Of a DNA stretch of 64,000 bases, positions 11,634-23,608 are shown piece after piece. The position numbers and the translations under genes were made by a program. The stretch's first letter is position 1, and each line of letters begins with the position of its first letter. The notes below the pieces were generated by a model. The model had not been told where the DNA came from, did no database searches, and saw only the letters and a program-made list of their open reading frames with translations. This stretch comes from Helichrysum umbraculigerum (lineage: Eukaryota; Streptophyta; Magnoliopsida; Asterales; Asteraceae): NCBI GenBank assembly GCA_949592205.1, contig CATIUR010000001.1:3822001-3886000 (forward strand), read 5' to 3'.

Positions 11634-11643
11634 AAGGGGAGAA
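11634..11643 (+). other. Polypurine tract
   Basis: AAGGGGAGAA lies directly before the 3' LTR and is the expected plus-strand primer. Confidence 0.88.
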
Positions 11644-13950
11644 TGTAACAACCGCCAAATTAGGGCTAGTATTAGCGCCTAATTCTTTGTTAATACATGT
11701 AATTAGTTCTGTGTTATGCTAATTTATGTATCGGATTATATGTTGGTAAATATATACAACTTTGCGATTTGATTAAATCGTACGCAACTTAAATAGAATG
11801 AAATTCTATTCGGTTAATACGGACGTTGGTGAACAAATGTTTAAAAACTAAAAATAACGCAATTATAACCAAAATGCTATTTTATAACAAATAGTAATTA
11901 TCTCGTATCACCCGACAAAAACTTACGCGATTTAAAAACAAAAGTGACTAAATTTAATTTAAACTATTAAAGATTTACGGAAATAATTTAGGTAAATTAT
12001 TTAACAAGATCCGTGAATTTATAAATATAATTAAACGCGTAAAATAAATATTTAACGCCTAAACGACGGAGAAAACGAATACCGCGCGGAGCGCGAGGGG
12101 AGACCGAAAATGGGAGGGTAAAACCTCCCACTTCTCTTCTTTCTTCCCACTTTCCATTTTCCTTCTCTCTCTCTCTTCTTTTCTTTCTCTCTAATCACCA
12201 ACCACACCACCACCCAAAATACTACCAAAATCGACAAATAAACGTACTAACCGAGCTTGGATCACACCTCTCCTTTGGAAGAAAACGTTCACCATCACAC
12301 GATCTACATTCCTATCTTTTCGGATTTTCAAACCGACACTTTGTAAGTTTCCGACAAATCCCGACATCTCTCGTTTTTGATCATTTTTACTTGTTTATGG
12401 TTTAAATAGGCTTATTATGTTCATATAAGGGTTGGGTAAAAGATTTGGACCCAACGGAAACCGGAAAACTCGTTTTCGACTAAATTTCCGGCCATCAGAC
12501 CGCTACGTCGCACCGGGCCAGGGTCTCTGCGACGTCGCGACCTACGTCGCACAAAAACCTCAACGTCGCACTAGCGACGCAGCCCTTTACGTCGCATTAA
12601 TTTGCGGACGTCATACATGGCGACGTAGACTTTAACGTCGCAAACCGAACCAACGTCGCATTAGCGACGTCGCCCCCTACGTCGCATTGATTTGCGAAGG
12701 TCGCATCATGCGACGTACCTGCCTACGTCGCACCTTACGTCGCTTGCAACGTCGCATGCGACGTCGCACAAACCAGAACCTTGAAAACTCACATTTTCAC
12801 TAAGTGTCGAACTTTTACAACCTTAAATCCTTATACGATACGACCTAACAATCATAATAAAACATACTTTCCTATTACAATTACTCTAATTTGCGTATTG
12901 AATGATAAACTTTAAATATAACAAATCACCAACGGGCCGTATACTTTGATACGAACGCGAACAAACCAACATTTAAACACAACGGGTTGTATGAACAACT
13001 AGCCTAGATGGTCTTGCGAGACATCTACTTACTTAACCTTACGTGTTTAGGCACTAGAAGGTTACGGGTTCGGAGAACCTACTTGCTTTACTACTACTTG
13101 CTATTTACCACTGCTCGACTCAGGTGAGTCTTACAGCCCCACTTCTACTGTTTTTATACTTTGGGGTGAGATACTTAGCAACTGTTTTACATATGAACAC
13201 AATGTATTGAACTGATTAACTTACTGTTTACAAACAAACGCATGAGTTACTTTTATCCACTGAAAGCCTCCTAATCGTAAGTTGTTAGTTATGGACTTAA
13301 GCGCGATTACTAATAGATGGATCCATTTGGGACTGACAATCCCTGTCTGGGGTGGTAGCGCCACCACGTACTGATTTACACGTAGAAACAGACATATTAG
13401 TATTTGTTACATATGAGTGTGCGGATAGCACTCACGGGGGTACGTGATATATTCACACTACACGGTTAAGCTTCAACTTATGAGCTCATGGCACTGTACT
13501 GGTTTACTGATTTACTTACTTTGCTTGATAGCAATACGGGTACATACTTGTGGTTCATAACACCTACTTATTACTAAACCTGTGAGATTCACCAACCTTT
13601 TTGGTTGACACTTTTTAGCTTTGTATCTCAGGTACACTTACGGAGTAGGATCACTCCAGGATTACTAGCTAGAGTCGCATGATTTACAAACTGCATTTAA
13701 CGGAGATTCTTTGGCATTATCTTTTGTAACTATGGTGATGTAATAGAATCTCCCGCTATGCGCGTGGGCTCTAGGGAATTACATTTTGTATACGAAAACC
13801 TACGGTTTTCAAACGATTATTAATTATGAAATGTAACTATTTTACAAACGTCTCATTTAGAGGTCGTTTACTATTAATCTTGTGCTTTGTATATTGATTA
13901 GTAACACCCAATGTATGCTTCCGCAAATCGCTAAATTTGGGGGTGTTACA
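11644..13950 (+). repeat. 3' LTR of young Tekay-type element
   Basis: The LTR is 2307 bp, collinear with 239-2546, and has the same TATA-like site, CT tract and ACGTCGCA array (12503-12770). The GGTGC duplication follows at 13951-13955. Confidence 0.96.
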
Positions 13951-13955
13951 GGTGC

Positions 13956-14640
13956 TTTCCAGCACTTGATGGCCTCGATCTTGGCTGGATCAACATGTAT
14001 CCCTTGACTGTCAACGACATGCCCTAGGAACTGTACTGTTCGCATCCAGAACTCACACTTGGAGAACTTGGCATATAACTCCTTGTGTCTGAGTAATTCC
14101 AAGATAGTTTTCAGGTGTTGGCCATGTTCGTTTTCGTTGCGAGAGTAGATCAAGATGTCGTCGGTGAACACGATGACAAACTTATCCAGGTAGGGTTTGC
14201 ACGCCCGATTCATAAGGTCCATGAATACAGCCGGTGCGTTGGTTAAGCCAAAAGGCATCACTTGGAATTCGTAATGCCCGTAGCGAGTTCGGAAGGCGGT
14301 TTTCGGGATATCGGCATCTCGAACGCAGAGTTGGTGATAACCAGACCGAAGGTGGATCTTTGAGTAAAAGCTCGAACCTTGAAGTTGGTCAAACAGGTCA
14401 TCGATTCTAGGAAGGGGTATCGATTCTCGATGGTTGATTTGTTTAGTTCTCGGTCTACTGGTCTCCCCTTGTTTGATCAAGGTTCCACTGGTAATGAAGG
14501 GAATACTAACGATTTTCTAGGGACAATTGATTTTGGCACCGTGTTTGGACAATCGGTCCATGCCTATGATGAATATCAAGGTTCCTGATTTTGACGGTTA
14601 TGAGATCAATGGGGAAAATGTTCGCTTGCGATGGTGTAAA
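13956..14640 (-). pseudogene. Protease and reverse-transcriptase remnant of older Tekay-type element
   Basis: On the minus strand a degraded protease end (GMDRLSKHGAKI-like) runs into PLPRIDDLFDQLQGSSFYSKI and then a reverse-transcriptase core. The catalytic stretch reads FTDD where relatives have FIDD; both aspartates remain. Compared with the young element, about 390 bp between protease and the RT palm is deleted, and a stop lies in the protease part. The frame ends at the young element's insertion site. Confidence 0.85.
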
Positions 14641-15627
14641 ATCAGTTGATAAATTTCTATGATAATAATTTGTTTGGAACTATTAAACCCGTTGAAAACT
14701 TTGAGTTAGTTAAAATATGTTGGGAAAAACCTAGTCGTCAATAAGACGTTGAAAATTTCTGTCTAGCCAATTTAATTGGACAGTAGAAGTTGTAAATAGT
14801 TCCGGGTAGTTATTTGATGAAAATTCTTTGAGAACTTGAATTGGAAGAAAATCTGTTGAAAATCTGTCGAAAATTCTTGTTATTGTAAAGTGTTGAAAGT
14901 TTCGGTTGATTCTTATAGTGGTGTCTCCTTAAACGAAAGGGGGATAAAAGAATGAATTAGATTTTTTTATGAGAATTAAGATTATTGTAGGCGTGTTCGG
15001 AAGTAAATCGTAGATTAAGTCGTCATCAGATGAGTAGTCGTTCATAGTGGAGTTTGCCATCTTTTTCGGGAGAGCGTTCTATTAAGACAATGAATCAACA
15101 ACAAGAAGGTTTAGTCAATATCGTAGTTTCAAAGAGTAGCCACAAAAATGGCCGGGTAGTCCTTGCAGTAGTGATTGGAATGTTCAAGTCATAGTTTGAA
15201 GTAGTTTATGGATTTAGTCGTTGTGAGTATCCCTCGCGATACTAATCCAGTGATGTTCGAAACAGACAAAGTCGCGAATCAAGTTATGAGTAAATCGTTT
15301 GACAAACGTGTCGAATTGGTGACCACACATGATCAAGTAGTAAGTGTCGTGTTTGATAGACTTGTTGACATACAAGTCAAAGAGTGATCAATCATGATCA
15401 AGTAAAGAGTTAAGTGGTTTGTTGAAATATATGCAATTGTTCAAAAAGTTACTTCCATTATGTAGGTGTTGTGGTTGACCGAGTTCACCCGTGGACCCTT
15501 GTAGACAGGTCCTAGTGGGTGGAGTGTCATTAGTGGTAGTAAGGTCTAGTTCGAGGTGGTCAGTCAGTCCTTCTAGTTGTGTACAACACACGCGATTAAT
15601 AGGTCTACAATAAGCGGGGAAGGGAGA
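14641..15627 (-). other. Gag-less spacer of the older Tekay-type element
   Basis: Where gag should lie there is about 1 kb of AT-rich sequence rich in GTTGAAAA-like words, with no frame resembling gag and no zinc knuckle. Gag appears to have been replaced or lost, which would have made the element non-autonomous. Confidence 0.6.
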
Positions 15628-15924
15628 TTATAAAGTAGGGGAAGTACATGTAGCACGTTTAGGTGATGAATTCTCGTGCGGTTCGTGTTTCCGAATGATT
15701 AGGATGAGAGTGGGGAGGAAAGAGGGTGAAGCAGGTGTCACTTGTTTGGGTGGCGAATCCTTAGGCGGATTCTCCTCAAGTAAGTCCTCTTTGATTATGT
15801 CGTTGCCCGATACGGTTGGGCGAGTGGGTACCGTGGAAATCTCCACAGTAGTAAGTAAGATTTGAGTTTCGTTTTCTGTGTTAGGTGACGTAGTGGTGGG
15901 AGTGGTTGCCATGAAGTGTGGCAA
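15628..15924 (-). CDS. Leader ORF of older Tekay-type element (98 aa)
   Basis: This ORF is in the same place as the young element's leader ORF, just downstream of the primer-binding site. It is Thr/Pro/Ser-rich (starts MPHFMATTPTTTSPN) with no recognised domain, and it may be truncated. Whether it was ever translated is unknown. Confidence 0.4.
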   Translation of the reverse strand: MPHFMATTPTTTSPNTENETQILLTTVEISTVPTRPTVSGNDIIKEDLLEENPPKDSPPKQVTPASPSFLPTLILIIRKHEPHENSSPKRATCTSPTL

Positions 15925-16218
15925 TTAGTTTAGTATACGAGAAGTTAAGGTTATATATGAAAATATAATAACCTAGCACATAAGCACGTATAAGGGTTGG
16001 TCCCGTTCTATCCTCGGTTTTCGTTACTACTGTACCCTCGTTCACTATAACCATTTCAAGTCTTGCATCGATTCTCCTTTAATTGTACATAGTTGATCAG
16101 GCTATGTTAAATTAAATTCAAATGATGCAATTGCTGAAACAATCATATCAAACAAGGAATACTAACCTAACGGTCATAGTCTAGGTCACTAATGCAATCC
16201 TAGTTCGCTATAACCTTA

Positions 16219-16233
16219 GGCTCTGATACCAAT
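16219..16233 (-). other. Primer-binding site of older element
   Basis: The minus strand reads ATTGGTATCAGAGCC immediately after the LTR end, the same tRNA-Met-type site as the young element. Confidence 0.9.
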
Positions 16234-17431
16234 CTGTCGCACCCCCCAAACACGTGGCAGCGGAAACATGAGGTGTCATGGGGGCGCCGACCAAATCAAA
16301 TATCATTACACAAAGATTAAAGCAAACGACCTCTATATGAGACGTTTGAAAATATTACATTCCATAATTCGAATTTCTTACAATAGTTGTACAAAACATT
16401 TGGAGTTCGCATCATATATGTTGAATTACAAAGTTACTAAATATAGTAAAAATGCAATCTAGATCCTGTGATGTTTGAAAAACAATGCGACTCGAGCTAT
16501 CCAATAGCTTCCTACTGCGGCGGGTTACCTGAGAAATACATACTAAAATGTCAACATAAAGTTGGTGAGTTCATAGGTTTGTAAATAATCGTTTAGTTAT
16601 GATCCACAAGATTTCAAGTTGTATCATTAAAAAATGACAGTTAAAAGTATCGTTAGCCAACGATAAGTAAAAGTATCGCATAAAGCAATATAAGTATACC
16701 ATTTGCAATGAGTCTCATAGTCGAGCTTAACGTTGTTTGCCTCTGGTAAGTGTACTAATCCGATACACTTCTAAATCACAAATAATATTGCATCCGTGGG
16801 TTGACTAGCGCGACTAGTCCGGATGGGGATTGTCAATCCCCGATAGTACTATCCAATAATATTCACGCATATATTAACGAACTATGATGGGTAGAGGGCT
16901 TTAATGGATTATTCAGGCCTCATGCAATCCGTACGAAAAGTTGTTTACAGTTACTTGTGATCATATAAGCAGTTGTATAAAACAGTTGTATGTATTCTCA
17001 CCCCATTTGAAAAACAGTAAAAAGGGGCTATGAAACTCACCTTAGATTAGCAAGTAGCAAGCAAATATCAAATAAGCAAGCAAGCCGATGTGCAACCTTA
17101 TAACGTCCTAAACGTATAAGGTTGTGTAAGTAGATGTCTTGTAAGACCATCTATAGCGATTGTATAAGTGGGGGTTAATGTCCACTTAAGCCAATCGTGT
17201 AGGTGGAGGGTTAATATCCACCTAGAGCTAGTTCATCAACTAGTTATGTCCAAATAAGTTGTTCAAGTTCGTCTATCAAAAACGTGTACGACCCGTTGGT
17301 GAAAGTTTGTAATAATAATTCATTTAGACATTATTATTAAGTTTCTTTTGTTGTATACTATTCAGTAGTACAAATCGTGTGTTGCAAATAGATTATTTTA
17401 ATTTGTATAAGCCTTAAATCGTAGGTAAAAG

Positions 17432-17509
17432 TTGGTCAACTCGTTGGTCAAAGCTGGTCAAATCTGGTCAAACCTGGTCAACTGGTCAAACTGGTTAAGG
17501 TTGGTCAAA
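17432..17509 (-). repeat. Cluster of seven TTGACCA (W-box-like) motifs
   Basis: TGGTCAA occurs at about 17432, 17445, 17455, 17465, 17475, 17483 and 17502. On the minus strand, which is the LTR's own orientation, each reads TTGACCA and contains the W-box core bound by WRKY factors. Function is not shown. Confidence 0.75.
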
Positions 17510-17511
17510 CT

Positions 17512-17870
17512 ATGAGTCACTTCTCAATTTATGAGTCGCTTATAGAGTCACTTCTGATTTATGAGTCACTTATAGAGTCACTTCTGATTTATGAGTCACT
17601 TATGATTTATGAGTCACTTATAGAGTCACTTCTGATTTATGAGTCACTATTAGAGTCACTTCTGATTTATGAGTCACTTATAGAGTCACTTATGATTTAT
17701 GAGTCACTTATAGAGTCACTTATGATTTATGAGTCACTTATAGAGTCACTTCTGATTTATGAGTCACTTATAGAGTCATTTCTGATTTATGAGTCACTTA
17801 TAGAGTCACTTCTGATTTATGAGTCACTTATAGAGTCACTTATGATTTATGAGTCACTTCTCAATTTATA
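17512..17870. repeat. 30-bp minisatellite of TGAGTCACTTATAGAGTCAC units
   Basis: About 12 units of roughly 30 bp, each with two GAGTCACT words, produce a spurious plus-strand ORF with a ten-residue repeat. TGAGTCA is the GCN4-type bZIP site. One unit is shorter than the rest. It lies next to the TTGACCA cluster inside the LTR. Confidence 0.93.
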
Positions 17871-19723
17871 TGTCGGTTTCTAATTCGGGAAGCTTTCTAA
17901 GTTTAGTTTTTGGTCCAAGTTACTAACTAAGTCACCAAAAACCATTTTTGTTACCACTTTCCAAAAATAGTAAGTTTTGTCGTTTTTAGCCACCGAGCCG
18001 TTTTTGTTGACTTGGTCAAACCTACTCGGTTTGACCCGAAACTTTTACCCAACCCATACATCAGTTTGTAGAACCCATAAAATTTGTCGGTTCGTGTCGG
18101 AGTTCATCCAAAGTGTCGGTTTTTAACATGCAACTTAAAACTTCAAAGTTTCAATGTTTCGGTATTTGTCGGGTTGTTACGCCACATGATTTCACCTACT
18201 TCTGGTCCAAATCAAACTTCACAATTTTTACCAAATAATCATTAAGGTATCTAGTTTCTATCATCAAAATTTCAGGATTTATCATGTCCATTTACATATT
18301 TAATTAAACTCGCGGAAGTTCCGAACACATTTCTCGAAAACTAACAGGTCAGTCCTATAAATCGTCTCGTAGAGAAAAATGAGTACGTTTCTGGAAAAAG
18401 TGCAAAACACGAAAGTTGTAGATATTTTCGATACGAAAATTTCAAAAAACAATGCATCATCTAAATCTTAGTATACGATTTTATACGAATATTTTTGTAA
18501 GCTGACGATTTTTAGGCAGATTCATGCATGTTTAAGTTTGATTTATAAAAACGATTTTTGCACTTCTTTTTGGACATAATCATGTTAGATGAACATTATA
18601 ACATTAGAATCAGTAGTAAACAAGTATATTTCTAGAGAGAGAAAGAGTGGGTTTCCTCACAATGATGATGAAAGAAAGAAGGAAAGGATGATGGTGTTCT
18701 TGAGCTAGCTTCCTTTCTTCAAGTTTATGGTGTTTGATGGTGGTTTAAGGTGGTGGTTGTGGTGGTTTTGAAGGTGTTTGGGGCTGTGTTTTCTCCAGAA
18801 ATTTTGAGAGAGAAAGTTGGAGAGAGTTGAGTTGGAGTGCTTGAGGGAAAAATGAAAAAAAATGACAATTCTATGGATGTGTAAGGCATATGGTCATGAT
18901 CATTTTTGCATGGATCAAGAGTGGGCAATTGGGGTGGTGACCACATGGGGGGCCGGCCCATAGTGGTCCCACACAAGGGTATTTTGGTCAATTCTTGTTC
19001 CCAATTTTAATTGTTACGTTTCCCGTTCGTTTACTCGATTGTTTAGATGTTTATTCGTACGTTAAGTGTTTTATACGCGTTTTTAAGTGACGACTTAAGT
19101 TTCGATATTTTCACTTAAAATATTTAATATAGATACTTGAAAACACTTGTAAAAATGTTCCGTTAATTTATCGGCCTCGATTCGCGCGTTAGTGGTACGG
19201 AGGTTTAATCGCGTAACGTTTTAAATAGACGTTTTTATTGACAAATCATTATACGATGTTTTCAATAATAATTTCACACAAAATAATATATTTTAAATTA
19301 TAAAAATATATTTCGACTTTCGTTTAGTTGTCGGGCGCGTTCTGCGCGCTTTCGTTGCGTTTGTGTTACTTTTATACGATATTAATAATTCGTTAAATAT
19401 TATCACCATAATATTTGTAAGTTTTTGAGTTTATTAAATAATTTCATATTATTTAATACTTTATTCACCAACGTCCGTATTTATACTGTGTCGGACTCCG
19501 TCCGGTTGTTTCGCACAATTTCATCAAATTGCGTAAGCGTAATTTCAACTAATTACGTAAGCGTAATATAAATCAATTACGTGAGTGTATATTCACATAA
19601 ATATACAAATAGTTACAAGTAATTACAAGTATTTAGCCTAATACTAAACTAAACACACGTAATTAGGGTTTCTAGCAGGTTAATTAGTAACCCTAAATCG
19701 TCGGGTGTCACAGTGATGTAACT

Positions 19724-22687
19724 TTATGGTTCAATGCTTGCGATGGGTTGTGGATTTTTCTCTGATATGACAATATTTAATTGAGTTGCTGGTGGAGAAT
19801 CAGAGTCTTCTTCCAAAATCGATTCAAGATAAGACATGGTTACTGATATATCTTTCTCAATGATAGCTTTCTTTCTATGCTTGGAGGAGATAGACCCTGA
19901 GGTTGGAGAAGACTCACTGGTTCTATTTCTTTTTTCCTTTGCCAATGACAGAAGAGATTACTTGATGATCCTCCATTTGTTCATCATTATCATCTTCTTT
20001 ATCATTCTTATCATCACCATCATTATCATCATTGCCATCATCACCATCATCCATCTCATCAACAGGTAGATCCCTGCGATTCATCCATTCCCAGCGAGCC
20101 AGTTCATATCTCACTGACTCCCCCTCAATCCTTGCTGACTCATCAACAGCCCATTCCTTGATTTTAGAATCATACATTCTAAGTTCGTCAGGGCAGAATT
20201 CAGGAAAATTAATCTCATATGTCTGTATCCATTTCAGCCCATGACAGCTCAGCAACTGCATCTGCCTCTAAATCAGGCCTTTCAGCGATTGGGCGAAGAG
20301 AAAAAGATTCCAATAAGATTTCTCTATGATCAGCAGCTTTGTTGATGAAAACATCGTTATCAGTTACTTCTTTCTCCCCCTTGTTATCATCATAAAAAGC
20401 TAATACACACTCTTTCATCCAGCGATATAATTTTCTATTATCAATGCGGAGTGCAGCAACTTCAGCCTTTGTAGCTTGTTGATGAGAGGCCATTTTGGGA
20501 ATAGCAGCAACCAATTGATCAGTGGATTTAATGTATTCAAGCACAGAGGAAGCCATTTCCTTTTGTTGAGCAGTGAGAGAGGAAATAGCATCATCATTAG
20601 TAATAAGATTTATTCTCGTTGTAGTAGCAAGCTCGGAAAGTGCTTTGGATTGAGTTTGAAGCAATGAGGAATGATCAATGCCAGCTGCAGTTAGTAAATT
20701 AACTTTTTCACTAACCTCAGAACTCCAGGGAGGAATGGATTCATATGCTGTAGCTAGAGCTTTAACTTCCCCTGTGAGTTCAGTAACCTGGCCTTTTAAT
20801 GCCTCTCTGTCCTCAGTATGCATCTTAATCTGTAGATGTGAAGAGGCAATGTATTCAAGTAGCAGCTGGTCAGTAGAAGATTGAGATTATGAGGCTTGAT
20901 CAGCGTGAGGGGGGGGGGGTAGGCAGTGTTAGTTATTTTGGTGGAGATTTTGGTGGTATTGGTTGTGGTTGAGCTCCCTGATCCCCTACACCCATGGTTG
21001 TCTCAGCAAGAGGATCATCACCAGCTACCTTAGAAATATTATCACTGGAGAGAGACATATCGTCTAACTCCTGTATTGGTGAAGTAGGAAGGTCAGCTAG
21101 TGGAGCAGTGATGACGGGTGGTGGTGTTGATGCAACAGTGGTGACAGGTGGTGGTGGAGGAGGTGCTTCATCGTCGGAGGTGGAGGTGTCCACGGTCTCG
21201 TTATCACCAGCTTGAGTTCTAGATGATTGATCATCGGAAAGAGAAGTTGTGACCTGTATCTCATCATGTGACTGTGATGAGACATTGACAGTCAGTGTAG
21301 TGTTAGATGGGGGTTGGTTTGGGTCTGTAGCCGGTTGTGTGACATCAACAATGACTGTGTTATCACCCGCTGATGTCACTAGCCCTTTGTCTGAAATGTC
21401 ATCCTTTCGTGAGGATGACAAGTGGCTGATGGGTTGACTCGATAGGTGGGTGTGGGATGCACCTGAATCACTGCTAACAATGAGTTGAGCCATTGTAGCT
21501 GTCTGTAGGTTTCCCTTTGTAAAGTCACTGGACTTTCGAGAGTCCAGTGAAGTGGTTGTGGTTGTGGGTTGATCAAGGGTGCCCGCAGGGACTGAACGTA
21601 CAGTCTCCGCTTCACCCTTGGCATCCGTAGATGTCTTCTTTTTGCTATGTCCCTGATCCTTTGATGACAGGGACCCTAATTTTGATCTTTTCTTAGGAGC
21701 AGTGATTGGTTTCTTAACTGGTGGTTTAGCCATAGTGGTCACTGGGGTGTGTTCAGTGACGTGGCCGATGGGGGGCAACAGCAGATGGTTATACACTAGT
21801 TACAGGCTGGAGTGCAAGTATCCCTTTGTTTTTCATGAAATCAGGGAGAGGCACAGTTGCTGGTTTTGAAAATATTTGAGAACCAACCAGAGTAGGTTCG
21901 AATCCTTCGAATTTGATTCTTTCATACTCAGGAAACTGATCTTTAAAGATCAGTGAGATGAACCTGCAGTATGGAACATACTTGCCCCTGGTTGGCTCAG
22001 CGACCCTGTTAACTAGCTCATTAAAGATCACACTTGCATAGTCAACTCTGAGAGAGTTGACTAGTGACCAGCTCATTTGTGCCTCTAGGGAGCTGAATTG
22101 ATCATAGCTCCCTAGCATTCCAAACACCGTCCAATTTTTGTTTTGTGTACAGTAGAGTATTTACGATGACCATTGGCATCGATGGTAGACTTGCATTCAA
22201 TCCCAGTGAGATTGATGATGCCTCCCTTGGCAGTGTCTCCATCGGGCAATGGTACGTAAACAGCATGTACATGGAGTTGTAAAATAGTATGGATGATGTT
22301 GGCAATGATTATAATTTTTTTGCTCCCATTATCTATAAAACCCTAGAGTTGTGAAACACCATTAACAACAGAGTGAGTACAGGTATACAAGAACTCACTG
22401 AGCCATTTTGGGTTCATCTCTTCAGGAGATAATGTAAGAGCAGGGAGAATAAAATGATTATTCAGAAAATCGAGTATCTCCTTGTAACTGGATTTTAGGA
22501 CTGTAATAACAAGATCCTCGCTCACTGCAGAGGCTCGAAGAGCTTTAATCTCTGCAGTGGGTGTGTATGAGTTTAGAAAGAATTTTGATTTTGCCATTAC
22601 AAGCCCTAGAAATCGATTTGCAGGTTTAAAAGGAAATTTGAGGTTTTTGAAAATGAGAGTGATTTTTTTTAAAAAAACGAAAATCAA
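19724..22687 (-). pseudogene. Env-like region of SIRE-type element, split into several frames
   Basis: Successive minus-strand frames follow one another right to left. 22343-22687 has FLNNHFILPALTLSPEEMNP, resembling the conserved N-terminal part of plant SIRE post-pol ORFs. Then come 22102-22305 and 21789-22127 (KYVPYCRFISLIFKDQFPEYE). 20933-21796 is Ser/Thr/Pro-rich with a basic start. 20215-20823 has heptad-like helix. 19923-20261 and 19724-19945 are acidic then basic, with a KKRK-like patch. A run of ten G near 20910 lies where two frames meet, so slippage is a likely frameshift cause. I see no clear membrane segment, so 'envelope' is a positional label. The region is cut at 19713 by the older Tekay-type element. 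Confidence 0.7.
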
Positions 22688-23608
22688 GTGAGCGTAAAAA
22701 GTGAAAAATAGATTAAGTCCCTGATTTATAGGAGTACGCCACTTGATGATCGTGTGGTGGAAAATGAATCGTCGTGGACGATGATGGTGGTTATGGTAGT
22801 GGTATAGGGGTGATGATGGAGGAACGTGGTGGATTTAATGGTGACGGGAGTGGTGTGCCGGAAAAGTGCACTGACGTAAGAAAGGGAGTGTCAGATAATT
22901 CGACTTTTACATTGTACCATAAAACATTTAATCAAAATTCGTTAAAATAAATACAAAATGTATTAAATAAAATGAATGTTTGTCGATTTATTTGCCACCA
23001 TTAAATGATATCTCAGGGAGTCCCTGAAGATACATAATCAAATGAATTTGATTATCCACCAAGCAAATTATTTTAAGAAGGAAATATATATATCATAAAG
23101 AGATAGCTTGATCTTTTATCTTACTGAACCTTTATCTCCCTGACTTAATCACAACTTAGAATACTGATTAAATCATTCAAAATAAGATTCAGTTTTGATA
23201 TAAACCAAATTTATCAACTTTAGATAAATATATTTTGTTTTATTTAAAAAGAAATGAATATCAGATCATATCTTTAGCTGAATGAGTATTTAATCACATA
23301 TATTGAGACTTGCTGATCAAATCATAACTTATAATATTGATTAGATCAGTTAGGAATAATATACTGGTCAAATACTGACTTAACTTATAGATATAAACAA
23401 ATATTCATGTGACTTTACAAATCAGAAAAAATAGTTGATCACAACTAACTGATTACTAAACTCGCTGATTATATCAGTTGGAGGTAGTAGATCAGTGAAT
23501 ATGATCAACTGAAGTAATGATTTATAAAATCGTTTTATTAAAAGTTATTTAAGAGTTAAACAAAAACAAAATAAATAAATTCATAGAATTTATTTATACA
23601 TTTAAGTT
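22688..23608. other. Non-coding spacer between SIRE pol and env-like region
   Basis: About 920 bp of AT-rich DNA with no supported ORF. Words such as TGATCA and CACTGA recur, as they do in the rest of this element. It should hold whatever signal lets the env-like ORF be expressed, but I cannot identify a splice or promoter site. Confidence 0.5.

Larger units (their letters stand above)
239..13950 (+). mobile_element. Young Ty3/gypsy chromovirus (Tekay-type) LTR retrotransposon with internal duplication
   Basis: A complete element bounded by long LTRs at 239-2546 and 11644-13950, both TGTAACAACC..GGGTGTTACA. It is flanked by the perfect 5-bp duplication GGTGC. A primer-binding site complementary to initiator tRNA-Met follows the 5' LTR, and a polypurine tract precedes the 3' LTR. 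The LTRs differ at roughly 18 positions in 2.3 kb by hand count (under 1%), so insertion is recent. The internal 9.1 kb holds a leader ORF, gag-pol, and a tandem second copy of most of gag-pol. The Tekay assignment is inferred from the long LTRs, the tRNA-Met site and a chromodomain-like C-terminus. The insertion splits an older, minus-strand relative. Confidence 0.96.
13951..19712 (-). mobile_element. Older Tekay-type element, 5' part (minus strand)
   Basis: This is the 5' portion of a minus-strand Ty3/gypsy element whose remainder is at 1-238 and beyond. From right to left it has a 5' LTR (16235-19712), a primer-binding site (16219-16233), a short leader ORF, about 1 kb without recognisable gag, then protease and reverse-transcriptase remnants. 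The stretch after the primer-binding site aligns with the young element's leader, so the two are related subfamilies. It inserted into the env-like region of the SIRE-type element at 19712/19713; the adjoining GTGAT (19713-19717) should be its target duplication, with the partner outside the window. Confidence 0.88.
16235..19712 (-). repeat. 5' LTR of older Tekay-type element (3.48 kb)
   Basis: The plus strand starts TGTCGCACCCCCC and ends GGTGTCACA. It is oriented minus because the primer-binding site lies on its left. On the minus strand a CT-rich tract near 18620-18680 precedes the arrays at 17432-17870. ORFs inside it are repeat artefacts. Confidence 0.9.

Noticed and set aside
17512..17883. 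123-residue repetitive ORF (YESLIESLL-type)
   Set aside because: It is a 30-bp minisatellite whose unit happens to be divisible by three; it lies inside an LTR and on the opposite strand.
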